From contig NZ_FNRY01000001.1 in assembly GCF_900105715.1 (NCBI RefSeq), positions 806,001 to 870,000 on the forward strand: DNA of 64,000 nucleotides. The letters run 5' to 3'. The stretch is from Paramicrobacterium humi. Its GTDB lineage: Bacteria > Actinomycetota > Actinomycetes > Actinomycetales > Microbacteriaceae. The notes below the pieces were generated by a model, which was given only the letters and a program-made list of their open reading frames with translations, had not been told where the DNA came from and did not search any database. Numbering within the stretch: the first letter of the stretch is position 1; each line of letters opens with the position of its first letter. This document shows positions 27,270 to 37,252 of the stretch, in pieces. Made by a program: the position numbers and the translations under genes.

Positions 27270-27611
27270 ATGACCGCGAGCGTCAGCTACTGGGTGTTGC
27301 GGGTCGCCGATGTGGACAAGGCAGCGGACTTCTACCGAGAGGTCTTCGACTGGTCGTTCAGCGAGAAGGGCTCAGGGGGCGGATACCACGTTCTCGGCTC
27401 GAATCCGCAGGGCGGCATCGGACCGCTCCGTTCCGCTCACGCGGACAATTCGCTCGCGTTCGAGCCCGACGACATCGACGTCGCGATCGAGCGCATTCGC
27501 TCGCGCGGCGGCACGGCAGAGGAGCCGGGAGGGTCATCCGAGCACGGTCGCTGGGTCGAGTGCGCGGACGACCAGGGCACGCGCTTTGCGCTCTACGCGC
27601 CCGTCGAATAA
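27270..27611 (+). CDS. VOC-family protein
   Basis: This 113-residue VOC domain begins SVSYWVLRVADVDKAADFYR and continues EVFDWSF, with a C-terminal WVECADDQGTRFALYAP. AAGGAGGT directly precedes the ATG at 27270. It resembles small glyoxalase-like proteins of unknown substrate that form dimers. It converges with prpC, 18 bases away, and no terminator is evident between them. Confidence 0.8.
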   Translation: MTASVSYWVLRVADVDKAADFYREVFDWSFSEKGSGGGYHVLGSNPQGGIGPLRSAHADNSLAFEPDDIDVAIERIRSRGGTAEEPGGSSEHGRWVECADDQGTRFALYAPVE

Positions 27612-27629
27612 GGCCGGCTCGCTCGCTGA

Positions 27630-28745
27630 TCAGCCCTCAAGGTGCCGTTCGTCGCGGCCGTTGTACTCCGAAAGCGGGCGGATGAGCGCATTGTTCGCGA
27701 GCTGCTCGGCGATGTGCGCCGTCCAGCCGACAACGCGCGCCGCGACGAAGATCGGCGTGAACGTCGCCGTGTCGAAGCCCATGAGGTTGTAGGCGGGGCC
27801 GGACGGGTAGTCGAGGTTCGGCTTGATGCTCTTGCGATCCGCCATCGCCGTCTCGAGCGCCTCGTACAGCTCGAGCATGTCCTTCCGGTCGTAGTACTCG
27901 ACGAGATCGTCGAGCGCCTTCTTCATCGTCGGCACGCGCGAGTCGCCGTTCTTGTAGACGCGGTGCCCGAAGCCCATGATCTTCCGCTTCTCGGCGAGGG
28001 CGTCGTCGAGCCACTGCTCGGCGGCATCCGCCGTCTTGATCTCGTCGAAGGCGTGCATGACGGCCTCGTTCGCGCCGCCGTGCAAGGGGCCCTTGAGCGC
28101 GCCGACCGCGCCCGTGACGGCCGAGTAGAGGTCGGACAGCGTCGAGGTGATCACGCGCGCGGTGAACGTGGAGGCGTTGAAGGAGTGCTCGGCGTAGAGG
28201 ATCATCGACACATTGAACGCGTTCTCGACGATCTCGTGCGCCTCTTCGCCGAAGACCATCCAGAGGAAGTTCGCGGAGTAGCCGAGGTCGTCGCGCGGGT
28301 CGATGAGCTCCCTGTTGTGGCGGCGGCGCTGGTCGTAGGCGACGATCGCGGGCAGCTTCGCATAGAGCGTGAGCGCCTTGTCGAGGTTGACGTCGGGCGA
28401 GGAGTCCTCGGCGTTCGGGTCGTTCGCCCCGATGACGCTCACGGCCGTGCGCACGACGTCCATGGGGTGACACGTCGTCGGGCACAGGTCGATGGCCTGC
28501 TTGACGTTGTCGTCAAGGGCGCGCTGCGAGCGCTCCTCCTTCGTGAACGCGTCGAGCTCCGAGTCCGAGGGCAGCTCGCCGTACCAGAGCAGGTAGGCGA
28601 CCTGTTCGAAGCTGCAGGATGCCGCGAGCTCCTGCACCGGGTACCCGCGATACAGCAGCGAGTTCGTCTCGGGGTTGACCTTCGAGATCGCGGTGTAGTC
28701 CGCGACGACTCCGGCGAGGCCCTTCTTGATGTCGGTGTCGGTCAT
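27630..28745 (-). CDS. prpC: 2-Methylcitrate synthase
   Basis: This 371-residue member of the citrate synthase family condenses propionyl-CoA with oxaloacetate. Catalytic residues are visible as H222 (GPLHGGANEAVM), H261 (GFGHRVYKNGDSR) and D312 (PNLDYPSGPAYN). Methylcitrate rather than citrate synthase is inferred because it closes the operon gntR-prpD-prpB-prpC. Thirty-three bases separate it from prpB. Some residual citrate synthase activity would be normal for the family. Confidence 0.93.
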   Translation of the reverse strand: MTDTDIKKGLAGVVADYTAISKVNPETNSLLYRGYPVQELAASCSFEQVAYLLWYGELPSDSELDAFTKEERSQRALDDNVKQAIDLCPTTCHPMDVVRTAVSVIGANDPNAEDSSPDVNLDKALTLYAKLPAIVAYDQRRRHNRELIDPRDDLGYSANFLWMVFGEEAHEIVENAFNVSMILYAEHSFNASTFTARVITSTLSDLYSAVTGAVGALKGPLHGGANEAVMHAFDEIKTADAAEQWLDDALAEKRKIMGFGHRVYKNGDSRVPTMKKALDDLVEYYDRKDMLELYEALETAMADRKSIKPNLDYPSGPAYNLMGFDTATFTPIFVAARVVGWTAHIAEQLANNALIRPLSEYNGRDERHLEG

Positions 28746-28778
28746 CGTGCTCCTTTGCTGTGCCGTACTCCGTGCACT

Positions 28779-29678
28779 CTACTTCGTGACGGTGAAGTTG
28801 AAAACGGAACTGTCGAAGTGGTTGTAGGACTCGTAGTCGATCAGGTCGTAGAGGTCGGCGCGGTGCTGCATCTGGCCGAGCTGCGAGGTGAGCGAGCCTT
28901 CGTCGGTGAGCGTGTCGAGCGCCCGCCCGGCGGCGCCCATGGCCATGCGCAGCAGCGACACGGGCCAGATGACGATGTTGACGCCGACGGAGGCGAGCTG
29001 CTGCGTCGTGAACAGCTCGCTCTTGCCGAACTCGGTCATGTTGGCGAGGATCGGCACGTCGACCGCCGCGCGTATCGCCTCGAACTCGGCGAGGTCGCGC
29101 ATGGCCTCGGGGAAGATCGCGTCGGCGCCCGCGTCGACGAGCGCGCGGGCGCGGTCGGCGGCGGCGCCCATTCCCTCGACGGCGCGGATGTCGGTGCGCG
29201 CCATGATGAGGAAGTTCGGGTCGCGTCTCGCGTCGGCGGCGGCGCGGATGCGCTTGACCGCGGTGTCCTCGTCGACGACCTGCTTGCCGTCGAGGTGCCC
29301 GCAGCGCTTGGGGTTCACCTGGTCTTCGATGTGGGTTCCGGAGAGCCCCGCGTTCTCGAGTTCCTGAATCGTGCGTGCCACGTTCATGGGCTCACCGAAA
29401 CCGGTGTCCGCGTCGACGATGGCCGGCAGCTCGGTCATGCGCGCGATCTGCCCGGCGCGCGCCGCGACCTCGGTGAGAGTCGTGAGGCCGATGTCGGGAA
29501 GACCGAGGTCGGCGCTCAGCACCGCGCCGGAGATGTAGACGCCGTCGAAGCCCTTCCGCTCGATCAGGCGGGCCGAGAGCGGGTTGAACGCGCCGGGGAG
29601 GCGCAGCAGCTCCCCGGTCGCGAGGCGTTCGCGGAACGCGGCGCGCTTGCTCGCGGCATCCGTCGTCGAATACAGCAT
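28779..29678 (-). CDS. prpB: 2-Methylisocitrate lyase
   Basis: This 299-residue enzyme of the isocitrate lyase/PEP mutase family splits 2-methylisocitrate into pyruvate and succinate. The active-site loop NPKRCGHLDGK carries C126, and the metal site VDADTGFG lies at about 89-96. ATG 29678 shares one base with the prpD stop (TGATG), confirming coupling; the open frame upstream of it lies inside prpD. It catalyses the last step of the methylcitrate cycle encoded here. Confidence 0.93.
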   Translation of the reverse strand: MLYSTTDAASKRAAFRERLATGELLRLPGAFNPLSARLIERKGFDGVYISGAVLSADLGLPDIGLTTLTEVAARAGQIARMTELPAIVDADTGFGEPMNVARTIQELENAGLSGTHIEDQVNPKRCGHLDGKQVVDEDTAVKRIRAAADARRDPNFLIMARTDIRAVEGMGAAADRARALVDAGADAIFPEAMRDLAEFEAIRAAVDVPILANMTEFGKSELFTTQQLASVGVNIVIWPVSLLRMAMGAAGRALDTLTDEGSLTSQLGQMQHRADLYDLIDYESYNHFDSSVFNFTVTK

Positions 29679-31201
29679 CAGAACAGTCCCTTCGAGGTTG
29701 GAATCGCGGCCAGCACGCCCGGTTCGGCGGCGAACGTGAGCCCGCCGAGCTCCTCCCCCGTGAGCTCGGGGAGGCGCTGTGCGACCTCGAGAAAGCGGTC
29801 GATCTCGGATGCCGCGAGCACGGGCTCGGCGAGGGTGCGGAACTTCTGAATGTAGTTCTCGCGCGCGAACGGCCGTGCGCCGAGCGGGTGCGCGTCGGCG
29901 ACGGCGATCTCGTCGACGATCGTGCGGCCGTCGGCGAGCGCGATCTCGACCCGGCCGCCGAACGCCTTCTCGTTCGGGTCGAGGGAGTGGTAGCGGCGCG
30001 TCCACTCGGGGTCTTCCTCGGTCGTGACGCGCTTCCACAGCTCGACGGTGTCGGGGCGGCCGGCGCGCTCGGGCGCGTAGGAGTCGACGTGGTGCCAGCT
30101 GCCGTCCTGCAGCGCGACGGTGAAGATGTACGGGATCGAGTGGTCGAGGGTCTCCCGCGACGCGGTGGGGTCATACTTCTGCGGGTCGTTCGCGCCCGAG
30201 CCGATCACGAAGTGCGTGTGGTGCGAGGTGTGGATGACGACGCTGCGGATCGCGTGCGGCTCAAGCAGCTCGGGGTGCTCGTTGTGCAGCTTGCGGGCGA
30301 GGTCGATCCACGCCTGCGCCTGGTACTCGGCCGAGTGCTCCTTCGTGTAGCTGTCGAGGATCGCGCGCTTCGCCTCGCCCGGCTCGGGCAGCGGCACCTC
30401 GTACGAGGCATCGGGACCATCGAGAAGCCACGCGATCACGCCGTCCTCGCCCTCCCAGATCGGCTCGGGCGAGGTCTGCCCGCGCATCGCCCGGTCGACG
30501 GCCTCGACCGCCATCTTGCCGGCGAACGCCGGGGCGTGCGCCTTCCACGTGGAGATCTGCCCCTTGCGCGACTGCCGCGTCGCCGTTGTCGTGTGCAGCG
30601 CCTGCCCGATCGCCTGGAAGATCACCTCGCGATCGAGGTGCAGCAGCGTGCCGAGGCCGGCGGCGATCGACGGCCCGAGGTGCGCGACGTGGTCGATCTT
30701 GTGGGCGTGCAGGCTGATCGCCTTCGCGAGGTCGATCTGGATCTCGTAGCCGGTCGCGATGCCGCGCACGATGTCCCGACCGGTGCTGCCCACGTGCTGC
30801 CCGACCGCGATCATGGCGGGGATGTTGTCGCCCGGGTGCGAGTACTCGGCCGCGAGGAAGGTGTCGTGGTAGTCGAGCTCGCGCACGGCGACGCCGTTCG
30901 CCCAGGTCGCCCACTCGGGGCTGACGCGTCGGCCGGGCTCCCGGCCGAACACGGTCGAGCCGTCGCCGCCGACCGACACCGGGTGCGCGAGCGCCTGAGC
31001 GCGCGCGGCCGCGACGGGGGCACGCGTGAGGGATGCCGCGGCGACCGCCGCGTTGTCGATGACGCGATTGATCACCATCTCGGTGACGTCGTCGCCGACC
31101 TCGACCTCGTCGGCGGCCACCTCGGCGATCGCCCAGGCGAGCTGGCCGGTGCGCGGCAGGTTCTCGTCGCTGCGGTGCGTGCGCAGGTGGTGTGTCTTCA
31201 T
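29678..31201 (-). CDS. prpD: 2-Methylcitrate dehydratase (MmgE/PrpD family)
   Basis: This 507-residue PrpD-family dehydratase forms 2-methyl-cis-aconitate from 2-methylcitrate. Recognisable stretches are [39 protein letters not shown] and [20 protein letters not shown]. Length is normal. It follows gntR by 24 bases and overlaps prpB by one base. Hydration of the product would rely on an aconitase encoded elsewhere, as usual for this cycle. Confidence 0.92.
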   Translation of the reverse strand: MKTHHLRTHRSDENLPRTGQLAWAIAEVAADEVEVGDDVTEMVINRVIDNAAVAAASLTRAPVAAARAQALAHPVSVGGDGSTVFGREPGRRVSPEWATWANGVAVRELDYHDTFLAAEYSHPGDNIPAMIAVGQHVGSTGRDIVRGIATGYEIQIDLAKAISLHAHKIDHVAHLGPSIAAGLGTLLHLDREVIFQAIGQALHTTTATRQSRKGQISTWKAHAPAFAGKMAVEAVDRAMRGQTSPEPIWEGEDGVIAWLLDGPDASYEVPLPEPGEAKRAILDSYTKEHSAEYQAQAWIDLARKLHNEHPELLEPHAIRSVVIHTSHHTHFVIGSGANDPQKYDPTASRETLDHSIPYIFTVALQDGSWHHVDSYAPERAGRPDTVELWKRVTTEEDPEWTRRYHSLDPNEKAFGGRVEIALADGRTIVDEIAVADAHPLGARPFARENYIQKFRTLAEPVLAASEIDRFLEVAQRLPELTGEELGGLTFAAEPGVLAAIPTSKGLF

Positions 31202-31225
31202 GAGGGTTCCCTTTCGTCGGGCGGG

Positions 31226-31879
31226 TCAGGAGGCGACGCGGTCGTCACCGTGAGTGGCGAGCACGGTGGCTCGGCTGAGGTTCAAGTGCACGTGCGTGGC
31301 GTGGCCGGCGAGCGCGACATCGCCGTCGCGAATCGCCGCAACGATGAGCAGGTGCTCGGCCGCTGCAGCGCGCAGCCGCTGCGGGTTGTGGCGCGCGCTG
31401 CGCCGGATGCGCGCCGAGTGCAGCCGCACGCTCCGCAGCGCTTGGGCGAGGTAGCCGTTGTCGGCGGCCTCGTCGATCGCGGCATCCAGCTCGGTGACGA
31501 GTTCGTAATAGCGACGGATGCCGCTCTCGCCCGCGTCCACGAGGGCTGCGGCGTCGCGGAAGCGCTCGTGCAAGTCGGCGAAGACCGGGCGGTCTCGACG
31601 TGCGGCGGCAAGGCGCGCGGCCTGCACTTCGAGGGCCTCGCGCAGCTCGTAGAGGGCGATGACGTCGTGCTCAGACACTTCGGTGACGACGAGGGCGCGA
31701 GCGGATGCCGCCGCGACGAGCCCGTCGGCGGTGAGGCGGCCGAACGCCTCCCGCACCGGTGTGCGCGAGACTCCGAAGCGGCCGGCCTGCTCGACCTCGG
31801 CGAGTGTCGCACCGGGCTCGAGGCGGCCGTCGAGGATCTCCTCACGGAGGGCCCGGTACACCCTGTCGCTTGCGCGCAT
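31226..31879 (-). CDS. GntR-family regulator (FCD) of the prp operon
   Basis: This 217-residue regulator has a winged helix YRALREEILDGRLEPGATLA and FGVSRTPVREAFGRLTADGL, followed by an FCD ligand domain (ELREALEVQAARL, EHLLIVAAIRDGD, HVHLNLSRATVL). It is the first gene of gntR-prpDBC and so is the likely sensor of a methylcitrate-cycle intermediate. Two TGTATACA boxes upstream (31900-31909 and 31964-31971) are its probable binding sites. Confidence 0.88.
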   Translation of the reverse strand: MRASDRVYRALREEILDGRLEPGATLAEVEQAGRFGVSRTPVREAFGRLTADGLVAAASARALVVTEVSEHDVIALYELREALEVQAARLAAARRDRPVFADLHERFRDAAALVDAGESGIRRYYELVTELDAAIDEAADNGYLAQALRSVRLHSARIRRSARHNPQRLRAAAAEHLLIVAAIRDGDVALAGHATHVHLNLSRATVLATHGDDRVAS

Positions 31880-31899
31880 GTCACCTCCCGATCCGGTCT

Positions 31900-31909
31900 A
31901 TGTATACAT
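31900..31909. promoter_or_regulatory. Palindromic box 1 upstream of gntR-prp
   Basis: ATGTATACAT is a perfect 10-base palindrome, 20 bases before the gntR ATG. It shares the core TGTATACA with box 2, about 63 bases away. It is a likely GntR operator in the gntR/mdh intergenic region; a further dyad, ATGCA-A-TGCAT (31925-31935), lies between the boxes. Confidence 0.55.
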
Positions 31910-31963
31910 TAGCCGTCTCCCGTCATGCAATGCATCCTCCTTCTGCAGCATCGGTCTCATCGT

Positions 31964-31971
31964 TGTATACA
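31964..31971. promoter_or_regulatory. Palindromic box 2 between gntR-prp and mdh
   Basis: TGTATACA repeats the core of box 1. The centre-to-centre distance of about 63 bases equals six helical turns, compatible with looping or cooperative binding. From here it could influence both the prp operon and the divergent malate dehydrogenase gene. Confidence 0.5.
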
Positions 31972-32004
31972 CGCGCCGTTGCGCGAGGGAGCGGCGGCAC
32001 ATGA

Positions 32005-33036
<1,032 letters not shown>

Positions 33037-33112
33037 TGTGCCAACATAGCCCGGAGAATCCTTCACTTTCGGCGCGCCCTCTGGCAGGGTGAACGGAACG
33101 GGGGAGGCGACG

Positions 33113-33517
33113 ATGCCGGGCAGAACGCGTACGGCACTGGCCGCGATGATGGGAGCCTTCGCCGTCGCGCTGCTGGCCGGCTGCCAGTCGAGCGAGGGGC
33201 CGTTCGCGTCCGGTGCGACCGCGGAGCTCCCGGCAGGTTTCTCGAGCGACGAGTTCGACAGCTCGAGCGTCCGACTCCTCGGCGCCGATTCCGAGGGGTA
33301 CGAGTACTTCGCCGCGAAGAAGAAGGACAGTTCGGGCGAGGATTCGTGCGTCATGATCGTCCCGCCGGGCGAGGAGGGAGCGGCTGTTTGCAGCGGACGC
33401 CTCCCCGTGGCCGGCATCTCGCACGACGTTCGCGTGATGCTCTCTGACGTGCCAGTGAAGGAGAACTCCGAGTCCGAGACCATCGGCGATTTCCTCCAGG
33501 TCGCGCGAACCGACTGA
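33113..33517 (+). CDS. Putative lipoprotein of unknown function
   Basis: This 134-residue protein has a signal peptide with lipobox LLAGC near residue 22, so it should be acylated and anchored outside the membrane. The mature part is acidic and serine-rich; two further cysteines (SCVMIV and VCSGRL) could form a disulfide. ATG 33113 follows GGGGAGG. I recognise no enzymatic motif. It lies alone between mdh and a convergent gene. Confidence 0.75.
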   Translation: MPGRTRTALAAMMGAFAVALLAGCQSSEGPFASGATAELPAGFSSDEFDSSSVRLLGADSEGYEYFAAKKKDSSGEDSCVMIVPPGEEGAAVCSGRLPVAGISHDVRVMLSDVPVKENSESETIGDFLQVARTD

Positions 33518-33530
33518 TCCGGAGCCCGCC

Positions 33531-34259
33531 CTACCCGTACACGTCGAAGCGCACGACGGGCCTTTCGGCATCCGCGCCGCCGGTGGCCATCTGCACCTGG
33601 CGTCGCGCCTGCTCGATCACGGGAGCGTCGCTGAGCGCCGCGAGATAGCGCTCGTGCTCGGCGAGCGACGCGATGGCCGCGTCGACACCGGCGGAGACCT
33701 CGACCGCATGCCGTCCCGTCGGCGCGTTGACGGCGATCCGCCGAACGTCCGCCCACGGCTCGAGCCCCTGCTCGGTGAGCTCGGGGAAGATCCACTCGTT
33801 CGCGGCATCCGCGACGGCGTCGATGACGGCGCGTCCGAAGGCGCGATGGTCGGCGCTGTTCCATGCGCCGGGGAACCAGGTGTCGGCGAAGTTCATGGTG
33901 ACGACGAGCTCGGGCCGGTGACGGCGGATGACGGCCGCGAGATCACGGCGCAGCGCGATTCCGTATTCGAGCTGTCCGTCGCGGTGGTCGAGGAACTCGA
34001 GCTCGCTGACGCCGACGTGCGTGATCGCGCGGCGCTGCTCCTGCTCGCGCACACGTGCCGATTCGGCGGGAGGGAGCCCGGCGATGCCCGCCTCGCCGCG
34101 CGTGGCGAGGACGTAGCGAACGTCCTTTCCTGCTGCCGTCCAGCAGGCGACGGCCGCTGCGACGCCGTACTCCGGATCGTCGGGATGTGCCATCAGCACG
34201 AGGCCGCGCTGCCAGTCATCGGGAAGCAACGTGAGCTCTGCGGCATCCGGATCGGTCAT
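33531..34259 (-). CDS. PIG-L family deacetylase
   Basis: This 242-residue LmbE/PIG-L protein has the zinc motif MAHPDDPEYG (H-P-D-D) and the second histidine region WNSADHRAFGRAVIDAV. Family members hydrolyse N-acetyl groups from sugars such as GlcNAc-inositol in mycothiol synthesis or GlcNAc-PI. MshB would be one option, but the sequence is not close enough to say. ATG 34259 has GAGGGAGGA upstream, so the open frame above it is ignored. Confidence 0.85.
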   Translation of the reverse strand: MTDPDAAELTLLPDDWQRGLVLMAHPDDPEYGVAAAVACWTAAGKDVRYVLATRGEAGIAGLPPAESARVREQEQRRAITHVGVSELEFLDHRDGQLEYGIALRRDLAAVIRRHRPELVVTMNFADTWFPGAWNSADHRAFGRAVIDAVADAANEWIFPELTEQGLEPWADVRRIAVNAPTGRHAVEVSAGVDAAIASLAEHERYLAALSDAPVIEQARRQVQMATGGADAERPVVRFDVYG

Positions 34260-34383
34260 GCTGTCCTCCCTCGGCAACGGCTTTGTGTCGAGTGTGCCAC
34301 GCTTACCGGCCAGGTTCATCTGCCGCGTCAGGCGCATCGCGCGGCCGTTGAGCGATGTCGCTGGGATGAGCCATACTGATGCC

Positions 34384-35262
34384 GTGCCCGAGCTGCCGGA
34401 GGTTCATGCGCTCGTCGCCGACCTGAGACGCCGGCTCGTCGGCCAGATCGTCGAGCGCTTCGACGTGCTCGCTGTGTCGGCTCTCAAGACCGTCGCCATT
34501 TCTCCGACCGCGCTCAGCGGGAAGAGTGTCGACGACGTCAGCAGGCACGGCAAATTCCTCGATTTCGACATCGGCGGCGACCATCTGATCATCCACCTCG
34601 CGCGCGCCGGATGGATCAAGTGGCGGGCCGGTGCGCCGACCACTCCGGCGAGGCCTGGGAAGGGGCCGCTCGCGGCGCGGCTCGTTCTCGCCGGCGGCGA
34701 AGACGTCGCTCCCGGGTCCGGTCTCGACATCACCGAGGCCGGAACGAAGAAGAGCCTCGCGGTTTATCTCGTGGCAGATCCAGGCGAGGTTCCGGGCATC
34801 GCGCGGCTCGGACCCGACCCGCTCGACGATGAGTTCACACTCGACGTGTTCACGCACATTCTGGCGGGAGCAGGGCGCGCCCAGATCAAGGGAGTGCTGC
34901 GAAATCAGGCGCTCATCGCCGGAATCGGAAATGCTTATTCGGATGAGATCCTCCATGCCGCCCGCATGTCGCCGTTCAAGCCTGCGACGATGACGCTCGA
35001 GGAGGCGGCGCTGCTGTACGACGCCATCCGGTCGACATTGATGGACGCGGTGACGCGCGCCGATGGTCTCGCCGCGGCGGACCTCAAGCGTGAGAAGAAG
35101 TCGAGTCTGCGCGTGCACGGCCGGTTCGGCGAACCCTGCCCGGTGTGCGGGGACACGATCCGACAGGTGATCTACACCGACTCCACGTTCCAGTACTGCC
35201 CGACGTGCCAGACTGGCGGCAAGGTTCTCGCCGACCGCGTGCTCTCGCGGCTCCTGAAGTAA
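34384..35262 (+). CDS. Fpg/Nei-family DNA glycosylase
   Basis: This 292-residue base-excision enzyme starts with GTG 34384, giving PELPEVHALVADLRR after methionine removal; the N-terminal proline is the catalytic nucleophile and E3 the second key residue. The helix-two-turn-helix contains GIGNAYSDEILHAARMSP, and the C-terminal zinc finger has four cysteines (CPVCGDTIRQV and YCPTCQTGGK). It removes oxidised bases with AP-lyase cleavage. Whether it prefers 8-oxoguanine (Fpg) or pyrimidines (Nei) cannot be decided. Confidence 0.92.
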   Translation: MPELPEVHALVADLRRRLVGQIVERFDVLAVSALKTVAISPTALSGKSVDDVSRHGKFLDFDIGGDHLIIHLARAGWIKWRAGAPTTPARPGKGPLAARLVLAGGEDVAPGSGLDITEAGTKKSLAVYLVADPGEVPGIARLGPDPLDDEFTLDVFTHILAGAGRAQIKGVLRNQALIAGIGNAYSDEILHAARMSPFKPATMTLEEAALLYDAIRSTLMDAVTRADGLAAADLKREKKSSLRVHGRFGEPCPVCGDTIRQVIYTDSTFQYCPTCQTGGKVLADRVLSRLLK

Positions 35263-35266
35263 CGAC

Positions 35267-36283
35267 TCAGCCGACGACGCGAGCGACTTCGCGTGGGTCC
35301 ACGTCGTCGATCGACGCGGGGTTCCAGCGCGGCTGGTTGTCTTTGTCGACAACGCGGGCGCGAATTCCCTCGACGAGATCGGGCTGGTCGAGCAGCCACG
35401 ACGACACCCGGTACTCCTGATCGAGAAGCTCGCGGAACGAGTCGCGCTCCCGGGCACGGCGGATCGCCGCAAGCGTCGTGACGACGCTCGTCGGAGAGAG
35501 CACGAGAAGCTCCGCGGCCGCCGCGCGCGCCGCATCGCTTCCGTGAGCGCGCAGCCGGCTGAGGATCTCGGGGACGGATGCGGCGGAATAGCAGGCGTCG
35601 ATCCACTCGCGCTCGGTCTCGAGAGGCGCAGGGCCGGGATCGGCCGAGAATCGTGCGACCGTCTCAGCCGGGTCCTCGCCTGCAAGCACCGCGGAGCGGA
35701 AGTCCTCGAGGCGTTCGCTCGGCACGAAGTGGTCAGCGAAGCCGCACAGAATCGCGTCGGCCGCCGTCATGGTCGCCGCATTCAGTCCCAAGTAGGTGCC
35801 GAGTTCCCCCGGCGCGCGGGCGAGCAGCCACGAGCCGCCGACGTCGGGAGCGAGGCCGATGCGCGTCTCGGGCATCGCGACCTTCGAGCGCTCGGTGACG
35901 ATACGGATGCTGCCGTGCGCCGAGACGCCGACGCCACCGCCCATCGTCACGCCGTCCATGAGGGCGATGAACGGCTTCGGATAGTTCGCGATCACGGCGC
36001 ACAGGGTGTACTCGTCCCGCCAGAAGTCGCGGGTGTCGTTCGCGCGGTCGGCGAGCTTGTTCTCACGCAGTTGCCGGATGTCACCGCCTGCGGACAGTCC
36101 GCGCTCCCCCGCGCCGTCGATGAGCACCGCGTGCACGCGCGGGTCGACGCGCCATTGGCCGAGGGCGTCGCGGATGCCGGTGATCATGCGGTGTGTGACG
36201 GCGTTGATGGCGCGCGGCCGGTTGAGCGTGAGGTGTCCCACGCCGTTCTCAACCCGCACCAGCAGTGGCGGTTCGTCGGTCAT
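35267..36283 (-). CDS. Enoyl-CoA hydratase/isomerase family, 3-hydroxyisobutyryl-CoA hydrolase-like
   Basis: This 338-residue crotonase-fold protein belongs to the longer ECH_2 subgroup containing 3-hydroxyisobutyryl-CoA hydrolase (valine degradation). Seen are the oxyanion-hole regions RGLSAGGDIRQLR and DGVTMGGGVGVSAHG, and MPETRIGLAPDVGGSWLLAR with the hydrolase-type glutamate and aspartate. It is probably part of an acyl-CoA catabolic cluster with the three minus-strand genes upstream, although 110 bases separate it from the next. Confidence 0.85.
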   Translation of the reverse strand: MTDEPPLLVRVENGVGHLTLNRPRAINAVTHRMITGIRDALGQWRVDPRVHAVLIDGAGERGLSAGGDIRQLRENKLADRANDTRDFWRDEYTLCAVIANYPKPFIALMDGVTMGGGVGVSAHGSIRIVTERSKVAMPETRIGLAPDVGGSWLLARAPGELGTYLGLNAATMTAADAILCGFADHFVPSERLEDFRSAVLAGEDPAETVARFSADPGPAPLETEREWIDACYSAASVPEILSRLRAHGSDAARAAAAELLVLSPTSVVTTLAAIRRARERDSFRELLDQEYRVSSWLLDQPDLVEGIRARVVDKDNQPRWNPASIDDVDPREVARVVG

Positions 36284-36393
36284 TCTTGTGCTCTCCTTCT
36301 GCCGCCAACGCTATCGGCTCAGCCCCTCACGCCGCCCGGCGGCATCCCGTGACAAGTCAGCGGTCTGACGTAGTCGGATGCCGCCTCCCGCCG

Positions 36394-37230
36394 TCACAGG
36401 AAGATGTCGGGGAACAGCTCGCTCTCGTCGACGCCCGGCGAGTACTGTGACAGGTCGGTCACGCCGGCGTCGTCGAGGACGTCCTCGACGATGAGCGAGC
36501 GTCCCGTGAACTCACGCGCGGGCTTGGTGAGCACCTCGTAGGCGGCATCCGCGTAGATCTCGGGAGTGCGGCTGCGCGCGAGCATCTTATCCCCGCCGAG
36601 GATGTTCCCGACGGCGGCGGTCTTGATGGTCGTGCGCGGCCACAGGGTGTTGGCGGCGACGCCGTCGCGCCCGAACTCGGCAGCGAGCCCGAGTGTGGCG
36701 AGGCTCATGCCGTACTTTGCGAGCGTGTACCCGGTGTGGGCTCCGAGCCACTTCGGGTCGAGGTTGAGCGGCGGCGACAGAGAGAGGATGTGCGGGTTCG
36801 CCGCCTCGCGCAGATGCGGGAGTGCGGCACGCGAGAGCATGAAGGTGCCGCGCACGTTGACGTCCTGCATGAGGTCGTAGCGTTTGGGCTCGAGGTCGAG
36901 CGTTCGTGAGAGATCGATGACGCTTGCGTTGTTCACGACGATGTCGATGCCGCCGAACTCGCCGACCGTCTCGGTGACCGCGCGCACGATGTCGTCGTCG
37001 TTGCGCACGTCGCCGACGACGGCGATGGCGCGCCCGCCGGCATCCTCGATCTGCTGCGCGGCGGTGTGGATGGTGCCCTCGAGCTTCGGGTGGGGCTTGT
37101 CCGTCTTCGCGAGCAGCGCCACGTTCGCGCCGTCGCGGGCGGCGCGCAGCGCGATCGCGAGGCCGATGCCGCGGCTGCCTCCCGACATAATGATCGTCTT
37201 TCCAGTGAGCGGCGCATCGGTCGTGGCCAT
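36394..37230 (-). CDS. Short-chain dehydrogenase/reductase (HSDL2-like)
   Basis: This 278-residue SDR has the cofactor motif SGGSRGIGLAIALRAARDGA, NNASVID and the active-site Y-x3-K in GYTLAKYGMSLATLG. The insert TDKPHPKLEGTIHTAAQQIE is typical of the HSDL2/peroxisomal-type subgroup associated with fatty-acid metabolism. ATG 37230 follows AAGGAG. It lies 22 bases after the enoyl-CoA hydratase gene and is probably in one operon with it. Confidence 0.86.
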   Translation of the reverse strand: MATTDAPLTGKTIIMSGGSRGIGLAIALRAARDGANVALLAKTDKPHPKLEGTIHTAAQQIEDAGGRAIAVVGDVRNDDDIVRAVTETVGEFGGIDIVVNNASVIDLSRTLDLEPKRYDLMQDVNVRGTFMLSRAALPHLREAANPHILSLSPPLNLDPKWLGAHTGYTLAKYGMSLATLGLAAEFGRDGVAANTLWPRTTIKTAAVGNILGGDKMLARSRTPEIYADAAYEVLTKPAREFTGRSLIVEDVLDDAGVTDLSQYSPGVDESELFPDIFL

Positions 37231-37252
37231 CGGGGCTCCTTCGGGATTCGGG

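Noticed and set aside
27642-31912. Long plus-strand reading frames opposite prpC, prpB and prpD
   Set aside because: They are mirror frames of clearly conserved enzymes, with low-complexity arginine/valine-rich translations and no ribosome binding sites.
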